Positions 1 to 7,958 of a stretch of DNA of 12,343 nt are shown here, piece after piece (within the stretch, counting starts at the first letter, position 1; every line of letters begins with the position of its first letter). The DNA lies in NCBI GenBank assembly GCA_050733695.1, contig JBOHTO010000091.1:1-12343 (forward strand). The letters run 5' to 3'. The position numbers and the translations under genes are program-made. The DNA comes from JBOHTO01 sp050733695. Lineage in GTDB: Bacteria > Gemmatimonadota > Gemmatimonadetes > Gemmatimonadales > Gemmatimonadaceae. Below the pieces are notes generated by a model, which was not told the origin of the DNA, did not search any database, and saw only the letters and a program-made list of their open reading frames with translations.

Positions 1-3000
1 TGTCGTCGGGGATCTCCGGCTCCAGACCGGCGAGGCGGAGACCGCGGAAGTACAGCGAGCGGAACCAGTCGCCGAGCTCGGCGCGCGCGGCCGGTTCTGT
101 GGTTTCGGCGACGCGGGCGATGGGGAGTCGCTCCATGTACTGGGCACGGAGCTCGAGATAGCGATCGTCGTGCGACGGACCCTCCAGCTTCGCGCCTACA
201 TGCATCAGCACGAAGAAGACCAAGCGTGAGTTGAGCAGGGCGAGAAGATACCAGTCGTCTCCGGGAATGAGGAAGCACTTGTTGTTCGGGTACAGCGGTC
301 CTGGATGGAACGCGAAGCGGGCTTCCTTGGTGATTTCCGGGTACAGGATCTTTCGGCCCTCGAAAAATTCGGCGTATGCCATCTGCGGCTGCTGCAGTTC
401 GTACCATTCGTGCGAGCCGATGGTCGCCCTCGCGGCGAGATCACGCCTGAACTGTTCGAGATAGTTGAGAATCGCGGGAAATCGCGAGCTATCGACGCCG
501 CGCGGCAAGTATAGCAGCCAACCGTCATCATTCTCGACATGGTATCGGCGAACGCTGTCGCCGACTACCAGCGGCTTGATCACCTCCTGGCTGCGTGCGT
601 CCTCGGCGATGAGCCGCTCCCGGGTAGCCGAATCAATGAAGAATGCCTCGTTCAGGCCGGTGACGATACCTCTCCCAAGGTCGCCGACATAGTCTCCGAG
701 CGGCTGGCCCGCGGCCGTGAGCTTGTCCAGAATCGCCGCCACTCCGGCGGGAACGAGCACCCACTCGTCTCGCAGCAGCACATCATCGCCGAGGTACGTC
801 GCCGACCCGGCCGCGATCGCTGCGAACCGTTCCGGTTCGAGCACGCCCACATCCGCGAACATGGGCCGAATAGCCGTCGATTCCCCGCGACGCGCAAGAA
901 GGATCATCGCCCGAACGGTCGCCTCCGGAAAGATCGGCAGCCCGCCCAGGTCCACAATCTCCCGCACACTGGTGTCGCGCGCGAGGAACCGGCGCAGCGG
1001 CTTGCCATAGTTCGCCCGCAGGAACTTGTTCGACAGGATGACGCCGTACTCGCCGCCGTCCCGCAGCAGCTCCAGCGACCGCTCGACGAAATACACATAG
1101 AGATCGCTGCGCGTCTCGTACGTCTCATAATAGCCGCGGAGGAAGTCCTTGATCGCGCTGAACTCCTCCATGCGCACGTACGGGGGGTTACCTACCACGG
1201 CGTCGAATCCCGGATTCGCCAGCGCGCTTCCGTCCACATCGAAGAACGCTTCCGCAAACTCGACATCCCAGTGAAAGAACCTCTCCGTTCGCGACAGGTC
1301 TGACGCCCGGGCAAACCACGGTTCGTCGAGCAGCCGCTGCCACTCGGCGTCCGGTGAGCGGAGCTGCGCGAGTGCGCGATCATACCGGTCGCCGTTGACC
1401 TCGGACGGCATGGGTTCCGCCACCATGCCACGCCGCGCTCTGGTGCGCCGTGCGCCCGCGGGACCCGGCCGGGTGCGGCCCTCGGGAAACCATGCGGCCA
1501 TCCACAGGTCGCCCACATCGCGCAGCCGCTGCAGGGTGTCGTGCGCGTGCCGATACAACTGATCCTTTGCCTGAACCTGCTCTGCGCGATCGGAGAGAAA
1601 TTGCCTGATGGCATCCAGGTCCGCCAACGCCTTGATGAGACGTGCGTGGAAGGCGGAGCTGAACGCCCCGTACTGGCCCGCCGCTTCCAGGTCGTTCTCC
1701 CGGCCCCGTCTCCCCGGCAGGCGAGCCAGATCGTCGGCCCGGGAGCCGAGGAGCGAGTCACCGCACTTGAGATGGTGATCGAGAAAGTTCAGCGCCTTGC
1801 CATGCTGCACTGTCGCCAACCAGAGGGCGAGCTTCGCAAGCTCCACCGCGCGCGGGTTCCGGTCGACTCCGAAGATGCACCGCTCCACCACCAGCCGGCG
1901 CAGGTGGTCCGGGCTCAACGTTCCCATCTCGGCCAACTGCAGTTGCGAGCTCTCCTCGGCCGCGTGCACAGCCGAGCGCGCAAGAAACGCCGTAGCCGCA
2001 ACGAGGAAGTGCCCGCTCCCCATTGCCGGGTCGAGGATCCGGAGGGCGAGGATCTCCTCGACGGTCTTCCCCTCGACCAGCGGGCCGAGCGTGCGCTCGA
2101 CGATGTACTGCACGATGTAATCCGGGGTGTAGTACGATCCGGTGGTCCGGCGCTCTCCGCGATCGGTCGCCAGATAGAGCTCGCCGGCCGACACGGGATC
2201 GCGCACGACCTGCGCCTGTTCGCGGATCGCCGGGAGATCCTCGCCGGCGACGCGCACCACGTACTCGAGCAGCCCCTCGTAGATGGAGCCGAGGTGTCGC
2301 ACGTCGAGCGGTGAATAGTCGACATAGTGCAGACGGTCATCCTCGGGATCCTCGACGCGAGAGAGCAGGTCGAGCGCCTCGGCCAGAAACGGATCGGCGG
2401 CGTAGTGCTCGTCGAGCCAGGGATGCTTTGCCGGGTCGAACAGCCCTCCGTTGTATACCGGTACTCCGGCGAGGCGCCACTCGGCCGCGCCGTCGATGAT
2501 CCGGAACAGGTCACGCAGATCGTTCCAGAGGTCGCGCCCGCGCGGGAAGAACGGGCGGTCCTCGTCGTGCATGCGGGCAACCCGCTCGCGCAACTCCAGC
2601 AGACTCTTGCCGCGGTACGCGGGACTCGTGCGGATGGGAAGCAGATCGCGCGCCTCGCCGTACAGAACGAACATGAGGCGGAAGAGCAGCGTGAGTGCGT
2701 TGTCCAGCAGTTCGCGACCGCGCTGTGGATCGGCGGCTAGTGTGCTCGAATCGACGGCGCCGGCCGCAACGAACCCGCGCACCAGCGCCGTGACGGCGCG
2801 GTAAGCGCGCGGCTTGAGGGCATCCTCCACCGCGCGCGCATAGCGAGTGGACGAATCGCGCGCGAGGTCGAGCCATCGCTTGCCGCCGGGTTCCTCGCGG
2901 AACGCCTCCGGCCGGAAGAAGAGATGGAAATACCGGAACGCCTCTTCTGCCGGTATGGTCGCGCTGGCCTCGCCGAGCGCCAACGGATCATCGCCCAGAA

Positions 3001-3580
3001 GCGCTGGCAGGTCGATGCCGAAGTAAACCGAGTCGGCGAAGTCTGCATCGCGGAAATACAGCCGCCACTCCCGGCCGTTCGTAAGGATTCCCCATCGCTG
3101 TTCGGTGCGGACGAGGTAGTTGATGATCTGCGCCGACGGGATCCGCTCGTCGCCATCTCGCCTGGCGGCGCGGCCGTCGAGGTCGCGCTCCCAGCGCTTC
3201 GCTTCCAGCACACCGGTCGCGCGGTTGAAGAGCTGAGCGCGGTCTCCCAGCGCAGCGGCTGCATCGGCGTCGGTCTGCGCGAGGAACAATGCGTAGTCGG
3301 GGACGTGCCTCGACCCCTGCCGCTGGTTGGCGGGCTGTACCTCGAAGCCCCAGCCGAGCGCGCGAAGAACGGGGCGGATCCAGCGTGTCTCCGTCTGGGC
3401 TTCGTTGGCGCGCTCGAGGGCTGCCTCCTGTTTGCGAAGACGCGTTCGCAGTTCTTCACGAACGGCATTGGCGCTTTCGGATGACTCACTCCACAGTGCG
3501 TCGCGGCGTAGCCGGTCGTCCAGGAACCAGTTCGAAAAGAGCTGGCGGTTGTTGTGCGCGCGGGCCGCGGCGATGGTCAC
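1..3580 (-). CDS. Fused type IIG-like restriction endonuclease / N6-adenine DNA methyltransferase (Eco57I family), 3' end outside window
   Basis: A single minus-strand frame stays open from 3580 to the window edge (at least 1193 codons). Residues about 60-180 form a PD-(D/E)XK nuclease: D95 in VPDYALF, E126 and K128 in LEAKRW, then Q151xxxY155 before WGILTNGREWRLY, as in type I/IIG nuclease domains. The methylase has motif I DPAMGSGHF (517-525) and motif IV NPPY (798-801), the signature of N6-adenine methyltransferases. After it come TGLNEAFFID (about 975) and a TaqI-like target-recognition end with LLALLNSRLVFF (about 1110) and YLELRAQYMERLPI (to 1154). No helicase motifs are present, so it should methylate and cut without a translocase. 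Start: GTG at 3580, 1 nt after the carboxylase stop; an in-frame ATG at 3601 would overlap that gene by 20 nt. Neither has a good Shine-Dalgarno. The C-terminus is cut by the window edge. A DISARM DrmMI-like methylase is an alternative that the left-hand neighbours would settle. Confidence 0.9.
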   Translation of the reverse strand, partial: MTIAAARAHNNRQLFSNWFLDDRLRRDALWSESSESANAVREELRTRLRKQEAALERANEAQTETRWIRPVLRALGWGFEVQPANQRQGSRHVPDYALFLAQTDADAAAALGDRAQLFNRATGVLEAKRWERDLDGRAARRDGDERIPSAQIINYLVRTEQRWGILTNGREWRLYFRDADFADSVYFGIDLPALLGDDPLALGEASATIPAEEAFRYFHLFFRPEAFREEPGGKRWLDLARDSSTRYARAVEDALKPRAYRAVTALVRGFVAAGAVDSSTLAADPQRGRELLDNALTLLFRLMFVLYGEARDLLPIRTSPAYRGKSLLELRERVARMHDEDRPFFPRGRDLWNDLRDLFRIIDGAAEWRLAGVPVYNGGLFDPAKHPWLDEHYAADPFLAEALDLLSRVEDPEDDRLHYVDYSPLDVRHLGSIYEGLLEYVVRVAGEDLPAIREQAQVVRDPVSAGELYLATDRGERRTTGSYYTPDYIVQYIVERTLGPLVEGKTVEEILALRILDPAMGSGHFLVAATAFLARSAVHAAEESSQLQLAEMGTLSPDHLRRLVVERCIFGVDRNPRAVELAKLALWLATVQHGKALNFLDHHLKCGDSLLGSRADDLARLPGRRGRENDLEAAGQYGAFSSAFHARLIKALADLDAIRQFLSDRAEQVQAKDQLYRHAHDTLQRLRDVGDLWMAAWFPEGRTRPGPAGARRTRARRGMVAEPMPSEVNGDRYDRALAQLRSPDAEWQRLLDEPWFARASDLSRTERFFHWDVEFAEAFFDVDGSALANPGFDAVVGNPPYVRMEEFSAIKDFLRGYYETYETRSDLYVYFVERSLELLRDGGEYGVILSNKFLRANYGKPLRRFLARDTSVREIVDLGGLPIFPEATVRAMILLARRGESTAIRPMFADVGVLEPERFAAIAAGSATYLGDDVLLRDEWVLVPAGVAAILDKLTAAGQPLGDYVGDLGRGIVTGLNEAFFIDSATRERLIAEDARSQEVIKPLVVGDSVRRYHVENDDGWLLYLPRGVDSSRFPAILNYLEQFRRDLAARATIGSHEWYELQQPQMAYAEFFEGRKILYPEITKEARFAFHPGPLYPNNKCFLIPGDDWYLLALLNSRLVFFVLMHVGAKLEGPSHDDRYLELRAQYMERLPIARVAETTEPAARAELGDWFRSLYFRGLRLAGLEPEIPDD

Positions 3581-3581
3581 C

Positions 3582-5132
3582 TCAGAGCGGAATGTTCCCA
3601 TGCTTCTTCGGCGGGTTCCGGTCCCGCTTGGCGCGCAGCGTATCCAGCGCCTCGATGAGGCGAGGGCGCGTCTCGCGCGGATCGATGATGTCGTCCAGGT
3701 AACCGCGACCGGCGGCGATGTACGGGTGGGCGAACTTGCGGCGGTACTCGTCGACTTTTGCGTCGGTGGCCGCGGCGGGATCGTCGCTCTCCGCGATCTC
3801 CTTTCTGAACAGCACCTCCACCGCGCCCTTGGGCCCCATGACTGCGATCTCGGCGGTGGGCCACGCGACATTGTAGTCGCCGCGGATGTGCCTGGAGCTC
3901 ATCACGTCGTACGCACCGCCGTACGCCTTGCGCGTGATCACCGTGAGCTTGGGAACAGTCGCTTCGCAGTAGGCGTAGAGCAGCTTCGCGCCATGGCGGA
4001 TGATTCCACCGTGCTCCTGCCCGATTCCCGGAAGGAATCCGGGCACATCCTCGAGCGTGACCAGCGGGATGTTGAAGGCATCGCAGAATCGGATGAACCG
4101 CGCGGCCTTGACGGATGCGCCGATGTCGAGCACGCCGGCGAGCACGGCCGGCTGGTTGGCGACGATTCCCACGCTCGTGCCGCCCATGTGCGCAAAGCCC
4201 ACGATGATGTTGGCCGCGAAGTCGCGCTGCACCTCGTAGAACTCGCCGTCATCGACCAGCCGCCTGATGACCTCGTGCATGTCGTACGGCTTGTTCGGAT
4301 TGTCGGGCACGATGTCAAGCAGCGCTTCGTCGCAGCGGTCGCGCGGATCGGTGCCCGCGGCACGCGGTGGCGAGTCCAGGTTGTTGGACGGGATGAAGCG
4401 GAACAGTTCGCGGATGGCCTGCAGTGACTCGATCTCGGAGTCGTGAGCGAAGTGCGCGACGCCGGAGGTACCCGCGTGCGTGTCCGCGCCACCGAGCTGC
4501 TCCATCGTCACATCCTCGTGCGTAACCGTCTTCACGACGTTGGGTCCGGTGACGAACATGTAGGATGACCCGCGCACCATGTAGGTGAAGTCGGTCATGG
4601 CAGGCGAATAGACAGCGCCGCCCGCGCATGGCCCCAGTATCGCCGAGATCTGCGGCACGACGCCCGAGGCGAGCGTGTTGCGCAGAAATATCTCCGCGTA
4701 GCCGCCGAGCGAGACGACGCCTTCCTGGATGCGCGCGCCGCCCGAGTCGTTGAGTCCGATTATCGGCGCGCCGTTGCGGATGGCCAGGTCCATGACCTTG
4801 CAGATCTTCTCGGCAAAGGACTCGGAGAGCGAGCCGCCGAATACGGTGAAGTCCTGCGAGAAGACGTATACGATGCGTCCGTCGATGCGGCCGTGGCCCG
4901 TGACGACGCCGTCGCCGTAGATGCGCTGTTTCTGCAGGCCGAAGTCGTGCGAGCGGTGCACGACGAAGCGGTCGAGCTCGACGAAGCTGCCTTCGTCGAG
5001 GAGGATATCGAGGCGCTCGCGCGCCGAGAGCTTGCCCTTCTCGTGTTGCGCCCGGAGCCGCGCCTCGCCGCCGCCGAGCTCCGACTCGGCCCGGCGACGC
5101 TCGAGCAGTTCGAGCTTCTCCCGCATTGTCAT
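3582..5132 (-). CDS. pccB: Acyl-CoA carboxylase beta (carboxyltransferase) subunit, probably propionyl-CoA carboxylase
   Basis: This 516-residue protein has the usual length of PccB/AccD5-type subunits. It moves the carboxyl group from carboxybiotin to an acyl-CoA, probably propionyl-CoA to give methylmalonyl-CoA, in a cytosolic complex with a biotin carboxylase/BCCP alpha subunit not in this window. Two crotonase-like halves are visible: an N-terminal half with LNDSGGARIQEGV (127-139) and GPCAGGAVYSPAMTD (167-181), and a C-terminal half with EDVPGFLPG (361-369) and RKAYGGAYDVMSSRH (401-415). The glycine pairs at 171-172 and 405-406 should form the oxyanion holes. D409 in GGAYDVM is at the position where Asp goes with propionyl-CoA preference and Ile with acetyl-CoA in Streptomyces enzymes. 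The start ATG is 36 bp after the rpsA stop; a second ATG lies two codons in, and neither has a strong Shine-Dalgarno. Family is certain, substrate is inferred. Confidence 0.95.
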   Translation of the reverse strand: MTMREKLELLERRRAESELGGGEARLRAQHEKGKLSARERLDILLDEGSFVELDRFVVHRSHDFGLQKQRIYGDGVVTGHGRIDGRIVYVFSQDFTVFGGSLSESFAEKICKVMDLAIRNGAPIIGLNDSGGARIQEGVVSLGGYAEIFLRNTLASGVVPQISAILGPCAGGAVYSPAMTDFTYMVRGSSYMFVTGPNVVKTVTHEDVTMEQLGGADTHAGTSGVAHFAHDSEIESLQAIRELFRFIPSNNLDSPPRAAGTDPRDRCDEALLDIVPDNPNKPYDMHEVIRRLVDDGEFYEVQRDFAANIIVGFAHMGGTSVGIVANQPAVLAGVLDIGASVKAARFIRFCDAFNIPLVTLEDVPGFLPGIGQEHGGIIRHGAKLLYAYCEATVPKLTVITRKAYGGAYDVMSSRHIRGDYNVAWPTAEIAVMGPKGAVEVLFRKEIAESDDPAAATDAKVDEYRRKFAHPYIAAGRGYLDDIIDPRETRPRLIEALDTLRAKRDRNPPKKHGNIPL

Positions 5133-5168
5133 GCGCGGATGCTGCGGCGGCGTCCGTTCGCGCCCGGT

Positions 5169-7079
5169 CTACCGCTCCGGATCATCCTCGCGATCGGGGC
5201 GAGCCGGTGCTTCCGTGTCGTCATCGCCCGCCGCTGCCTCGCGGGTGCCCTCGTCCGCGAGCTCGTCCTGCACCAGGTCGTCGCCCGACGCGACCACTGC
5301 TCCACCCGCGCCATCGTCGTCCCCGCTCTCCTTCTCGCGCGGAGTCGGATGCTCGGGGCGGGGTGGCTGCTCGGCGGGAATGTTCGTGACGGCCAGCACG
5401 ATGCGCCGATGGATCGGGTCGACCTCGAGCACGCGCATGTCGAGGATCATCCCGTCGTACACGACTTCCTCGGGATCGGCAACCTCGCGCGCGGGATCGA
5501 GCTGGGTCACCGGCACGAACCCCTCGATGTCATTGCCGATGTCGACGACGGTACCCTGGTCCATCAGGCGGACAACGTGGCCCCTGAGGTCCATGCCCAC
5601 GGGATAGCTCTCGCCGATCTTCAGCCACGGATCCTCTTCGGCCTGCTTGAGACCCAGACTGATGCGCTTGTTCTCGCTGTCGATGTTGAGGATCGCGACG
5701 TCGACGGTGTCTCCCTTCTTTACCACTTCCGACGGGTGCTGCACGCGCTTGGTCCAGGACATGTCGGAGATATGGATCAGCCCATCGATCCCCGGCTCGA
5801 TCTCCACGAACGCGCCGAAGCTGGTGAGGTTGCGAACCTTTCCGGTGATGCGCGTGCCGACGGGGTATCTCAGCGGGAGCGCCATCCACGGATCCTGCTC
5901 CGTCTGTTTCATGCCGAGCGAGATCTTCTCCTCGCCCGGATCCACCTTGAGCACCACTGCCTCTATGGCCTCGCCGATCGAGACGAGCTTCGAGGGGTGG
6001 CGCACGTTGCGAGTCCAGCTCATCTCGCTGATGTGCACGAGCCCTTCGATCCCCGGTTGCAGCTCGATGAACGCGCCGTAGTTGGTGATGGAAACGACCT
6101 TGCCCGCCACGCGCGTGCCCACCGGGAACCTGTCGGCGACATCCTTCCACGGATAGCTCTGGAGCTGCTTGAGGCCGAGCGATATCCGCTCGCGCTCCCA
6201 GTCGATGTCCAGCACCTTGACCTCGAGCTCCTGTCCGATCTGCACGAGCTCGGACGGATGCGAGATGCGTCCCCACGACATATCGGTGATATGCAGCAGG
6301 CCGTCCACGCCGCCGAGGTCGATGAAGGCGCCGAAGTCGGTGATGTTCTTGACGACGCCCTTGCGCATCTGATCCTTCTGGAGTTCCTTCATCAGTTTTT
6401 CGCGCTTGCCGGCGCGCTCGGCCTCGAGGATCACGCGGCGCGAGACGACGATATTGCGGCGGCGCTTGTTGAGCTTGATGATCTTGAACTCGTACTTCTG
6501 CCCGAGCAGCTCGTCGATGTTCGGGACGCGGCGGAGCGCGATCTGTGATCCCGGAAGGAATGCGTCGACACCCATGAGATCGACGACGACGCCGCCCTTG
6601 ATCTTCTTGACCAGCGTACCTTCAACCGGCTCATCACTCTCGTGCGCGACGCGAATGCGCTCCCACACGCGCATGAAGTCGGCCTTCTTCTTCGAGAGGA
6701 CCACCGAGCCCTCGGCGTCCTCGAGGTGCTCGAGCAGCACCTCCACCTCGTCGCCTGCCTTGAGGTCCGGGAAGTCCTTGAACTCCTCGAGGGCGACTGT
6801 CCCTTCCGACTTGAAGCCGATGTCGAGGACGACGAGATTGTCGCGGACCTCGAGCACCCTGCTCGTCACGATCTCACCCTCGTCGATGGAGGCGAGCGTG
6901 CCGTTGTACATCTCCATCATCGTTTCGTACTCGTCCGAGGAGTACTCGTCTTCCTCGTAGAGTTCGGGGCGGCGGTTGGCGAGCGGTCGGAGCTGCGACT
7001 TCTGCTTGTCGCGCTTCTCGCGCGCCGTCATGGGCGAGTCGGTTGGAGGGGTTTCGAGTTCAGGCATACCTGTGGGCAT
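5169..7079 (-). CDS. rpsA: 30S ribosomal protein S1
   Basis: The 636-residue product carries six S1 (OB-fold) RNA-binding repeats at about 67-131, 149-217, 237-304, 321-391, 408-478 and 494-566. Repeats 3-5 are closest to one another, each with a G-A-F-(I/V) core, an (I/V)-(D/E)-G-L-(L/I/V)-H-I strand and a closing ISLG(L/M)KQ. Repeats 1, 2 and 6 are more diverged, as in proteobacterial S1. S1 sits on the 30S subunit and brings mRNA to the ribosome, mainly for messages with weak Shine-Dalgarno sites. The first 66 residues are a charged extension with an acidic patch (YEEDEYSSDEYE, 41-52). The last 70 residues are a low-complexity acidic tail rich in D, E, G and A. The start is ambiguous: the ATG at 7079 has GGGAG only 1 nt upstream, while ATG at 7067 is 13 nt from the same GGGAG. 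It lies 126 bp downstream of cmk, the conserved neighbour. Confidence 0.97.
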   Translation of the reverse strand: MPTGMPELETPPTDSPMTAREKRDKQKSQLRPLANRRPELYEEDEYSSDEYETMMEMYNGTLASIDEGEIVTSRVLEVRDNLVVLDIGFKSEGTVALEEFKDFPDLKAGDEVEVLLEHLEDAEGSVVLSKKKADFMRVWERIRVAHESDEPVEGTLVKKIKGGVVVDLMGVDAFLPGSQIALRRVPNIDELLGQKYEFKIIKLNKRRRNIVVSRRVILEAERAGKREKLMKELQKDQMRKGVVKNITDFGAFIDLGGVDGLLHITDMSWGRISHPSELVQIGQELEVKVLDIDWERERISLGLKQLQSYPWKDVADRFPVGTRVAGKVVSITNYGAFIELQPGIEGLVHISEMSWTRNVRHPSKLVSIGEAIEAVVLKVDPGEEKISLGMKQTEQDPWMALPLRYPVGTRITGKVRNLTSFGAFVEIEPGIDGLIHISDMSWTKRVQHPSEVVKKGDTVDVAILNIDSENKRISLGLKQAEEDPWLKIGESYPVGMDLRGHVVRLMDQGTVVDIGNDIEGFVPVTQLDPAREVADPEEVVYDGMILDMRVLEVDPIHRRIVLAVTNIPAEQPPRPEHPTPREKESGDDDGAGGAVVASGDDLVQDELADEGTREAAAGDDDTEAPARPDREDDPER

Positions 7080-7205
7080 TCTCCCGGTCCGCGGAACTGA
7101 CGTAGCTCGCCGCGACGAGTTTGAGGGTTTCGTGATCGCCCGCGCCGTGCGCCCGACCGATGTGTCTGGCCATTTGCGCGGGAACCTTACAAGGTAGACC
7201 GGATG
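7080..7205 (-). other. 126-bp leader between cmk and rpsA
   Basis: This gap is the likely place for an rpsA promoter or translational control site, since S1 genes are often controlled through their own leader. Visible items are a short inverted repeat ACCTT-GT-AAGGT near 7185-7196, GGGAG just before the rpsA ATG, and a small in-frame ORF (ATG 7173 to TGA 7060, 37 codons) that overlaps the first rpsA codons. I could not identify convincing -35/-10 boxes or a T-tract terminator for cmk. Confidence 0.35.
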
Positions 7206-7958
7206 TCACTCGCCGTCAATGGCCGAAGTGTCGTCCGGACGCAGAGTTACGGCTCGCGCGAGTGCGATGATCCGCTCGACCTGCTCGGGTTGCGTCAGGT
7301 AGGTGGTGTCGATGAGAATGGCGTCCCTCGCAGGCGTGCTCTGCGTGGCATCGCGCGCGTCCCTGTGCACCAGCCGGTCGGTCTCCTCGGCCGTCTCCTC
7401 GTGCGTCGGATGCCGGGCAAGCCGCTGAACAAGGCGACGGCGCGCGCGCTCCCAGGGGTCGGCCACCAGATAGATCTTGAGCGCAGCGTCGGGGAAGACG
7501 ACGGTGCCCATGTCGCGGCCATCCACCACGATCGAGCGACCCGAGGCCGCGGCACGAACCTGCTCGTTCACCCAGGCACGAACCTCGGGCATCTGGGCGA
7601 CCCGCGACACGTGGCGGGTCGTTTCCTGGCCCCGGAGCTCGCTGTCCGCCTCGCCCCCGTCGATCAGCAGGACGAGACCGGCCGCACCGACATCGAGCGA
7701 GATCCTGCGCACTGCATCCAGCACGGCTTCCGGCGTCCAGGTGTCAACGATTCCGCCAGCCCGGAGGCGGGCAGCCGTGGCCGCCCGATAGAGCGCGCCC
7801 GAGTCGACGTGAACGTAGCGCAGTTCCTCGGCAACCCAGTGCGCCGTGGACGACTTGCCCGATGCCGCAGGGCCGTCGATCGCTATCACGATGCCGCGTG
7901 TGGTCTGCGCCGGCGGTGGACTCCCCTCGCTTCGCTGCACCCACTCAGCCGGTGACAC
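7206..7958 (-). CDS. cmk: Cytidylate (CMP/dCMP) kinase
   Basis: Cytidylate kinase phosphorylates CMP and dCMP with ATP to the diphosphates in the cytosol. The P-loop IDGPAASGKSS, the CMP-site segment VDSGALYRA and VDGRDMGTVVFPDAALKIYL are all diagnostic of the family. An arginine-rich lid (ERARRRLVQRLARH) follows. The family usually has DxGxxYRA with Met; here it is Leu, a mild change. The start is unsure. GTG at 7958 (250 aa) overlaps the end of aroA by 14 nt. GTG at 7940 lies just after the aroA stop. GTG at 7889 begins directly at VIAIDGPAASGKSS and gives 227 aa, the typical family length. An ATG at 8012 would overlap aroA by 68 nt and is unlikely. A GAGGGGAG at 7921-7928 looks like a Shine-Dalgarno but no in-frame start codon follows it at a normal distance. 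The gene is likely translated with aroA. Confidence 0.95.
   Translation of the reverse strand: MSPAEWVQRSEGSPPPAQTTRGIVIAIDGPAASGKSSTAHWVAEELRYVHVDSGALYRAATAARLRAGGIVDTWTPEAVLDAVRRISLDVGAAGLVLLIDGGEADSELRGQETTRHVSRVAQMPEVRAWVNEQVRAAASGRSIVVDGRDMGTVVFPDAALKIYLVADPWERARRRLVQRLARHPTHEETAEETDRLVHRDARDATQSTPARDAILIDTTYLTQPEQVERIIALARAVTLRPDDTSAIDGE

Noticed and set aside
539..2314. Plus-strand and off-frame minus-strand open frames (for example 539-1303, 1541-2314, 1915-2580, 2737-3489)
   Set aside because: All lie within the intact restriction-methylase frame, which accounts for the coding signal; their products are Arg/Ser/Pro-rich with no recognisable domain.
3599..3601. ATG at 3601 as the restriction-methylase start
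   Set aside because: It would add only seven residues and overlap the carboxylase stop by 20 nt without a clear Shine-Dalgarno. GTG 3580 was preferred, but the ATG remains possible.
5389..6380. Repeated DNA segments within this stretch
   Set aside because: They reflect the homologous S1 repeats 3-6 of ribosomal protein S1, not a mobile or regulatory repeat.
4893..6548. 551-codon plus-strand open frame opposite rpsA and the carboxylase
   Set aside because: It mirrors the repeat structure of the six S1 domains (repeating Asp/Leu/His-rich blocks), which is what the complement of rpsA gives; no motif or Shine-Dalgarno supports it.
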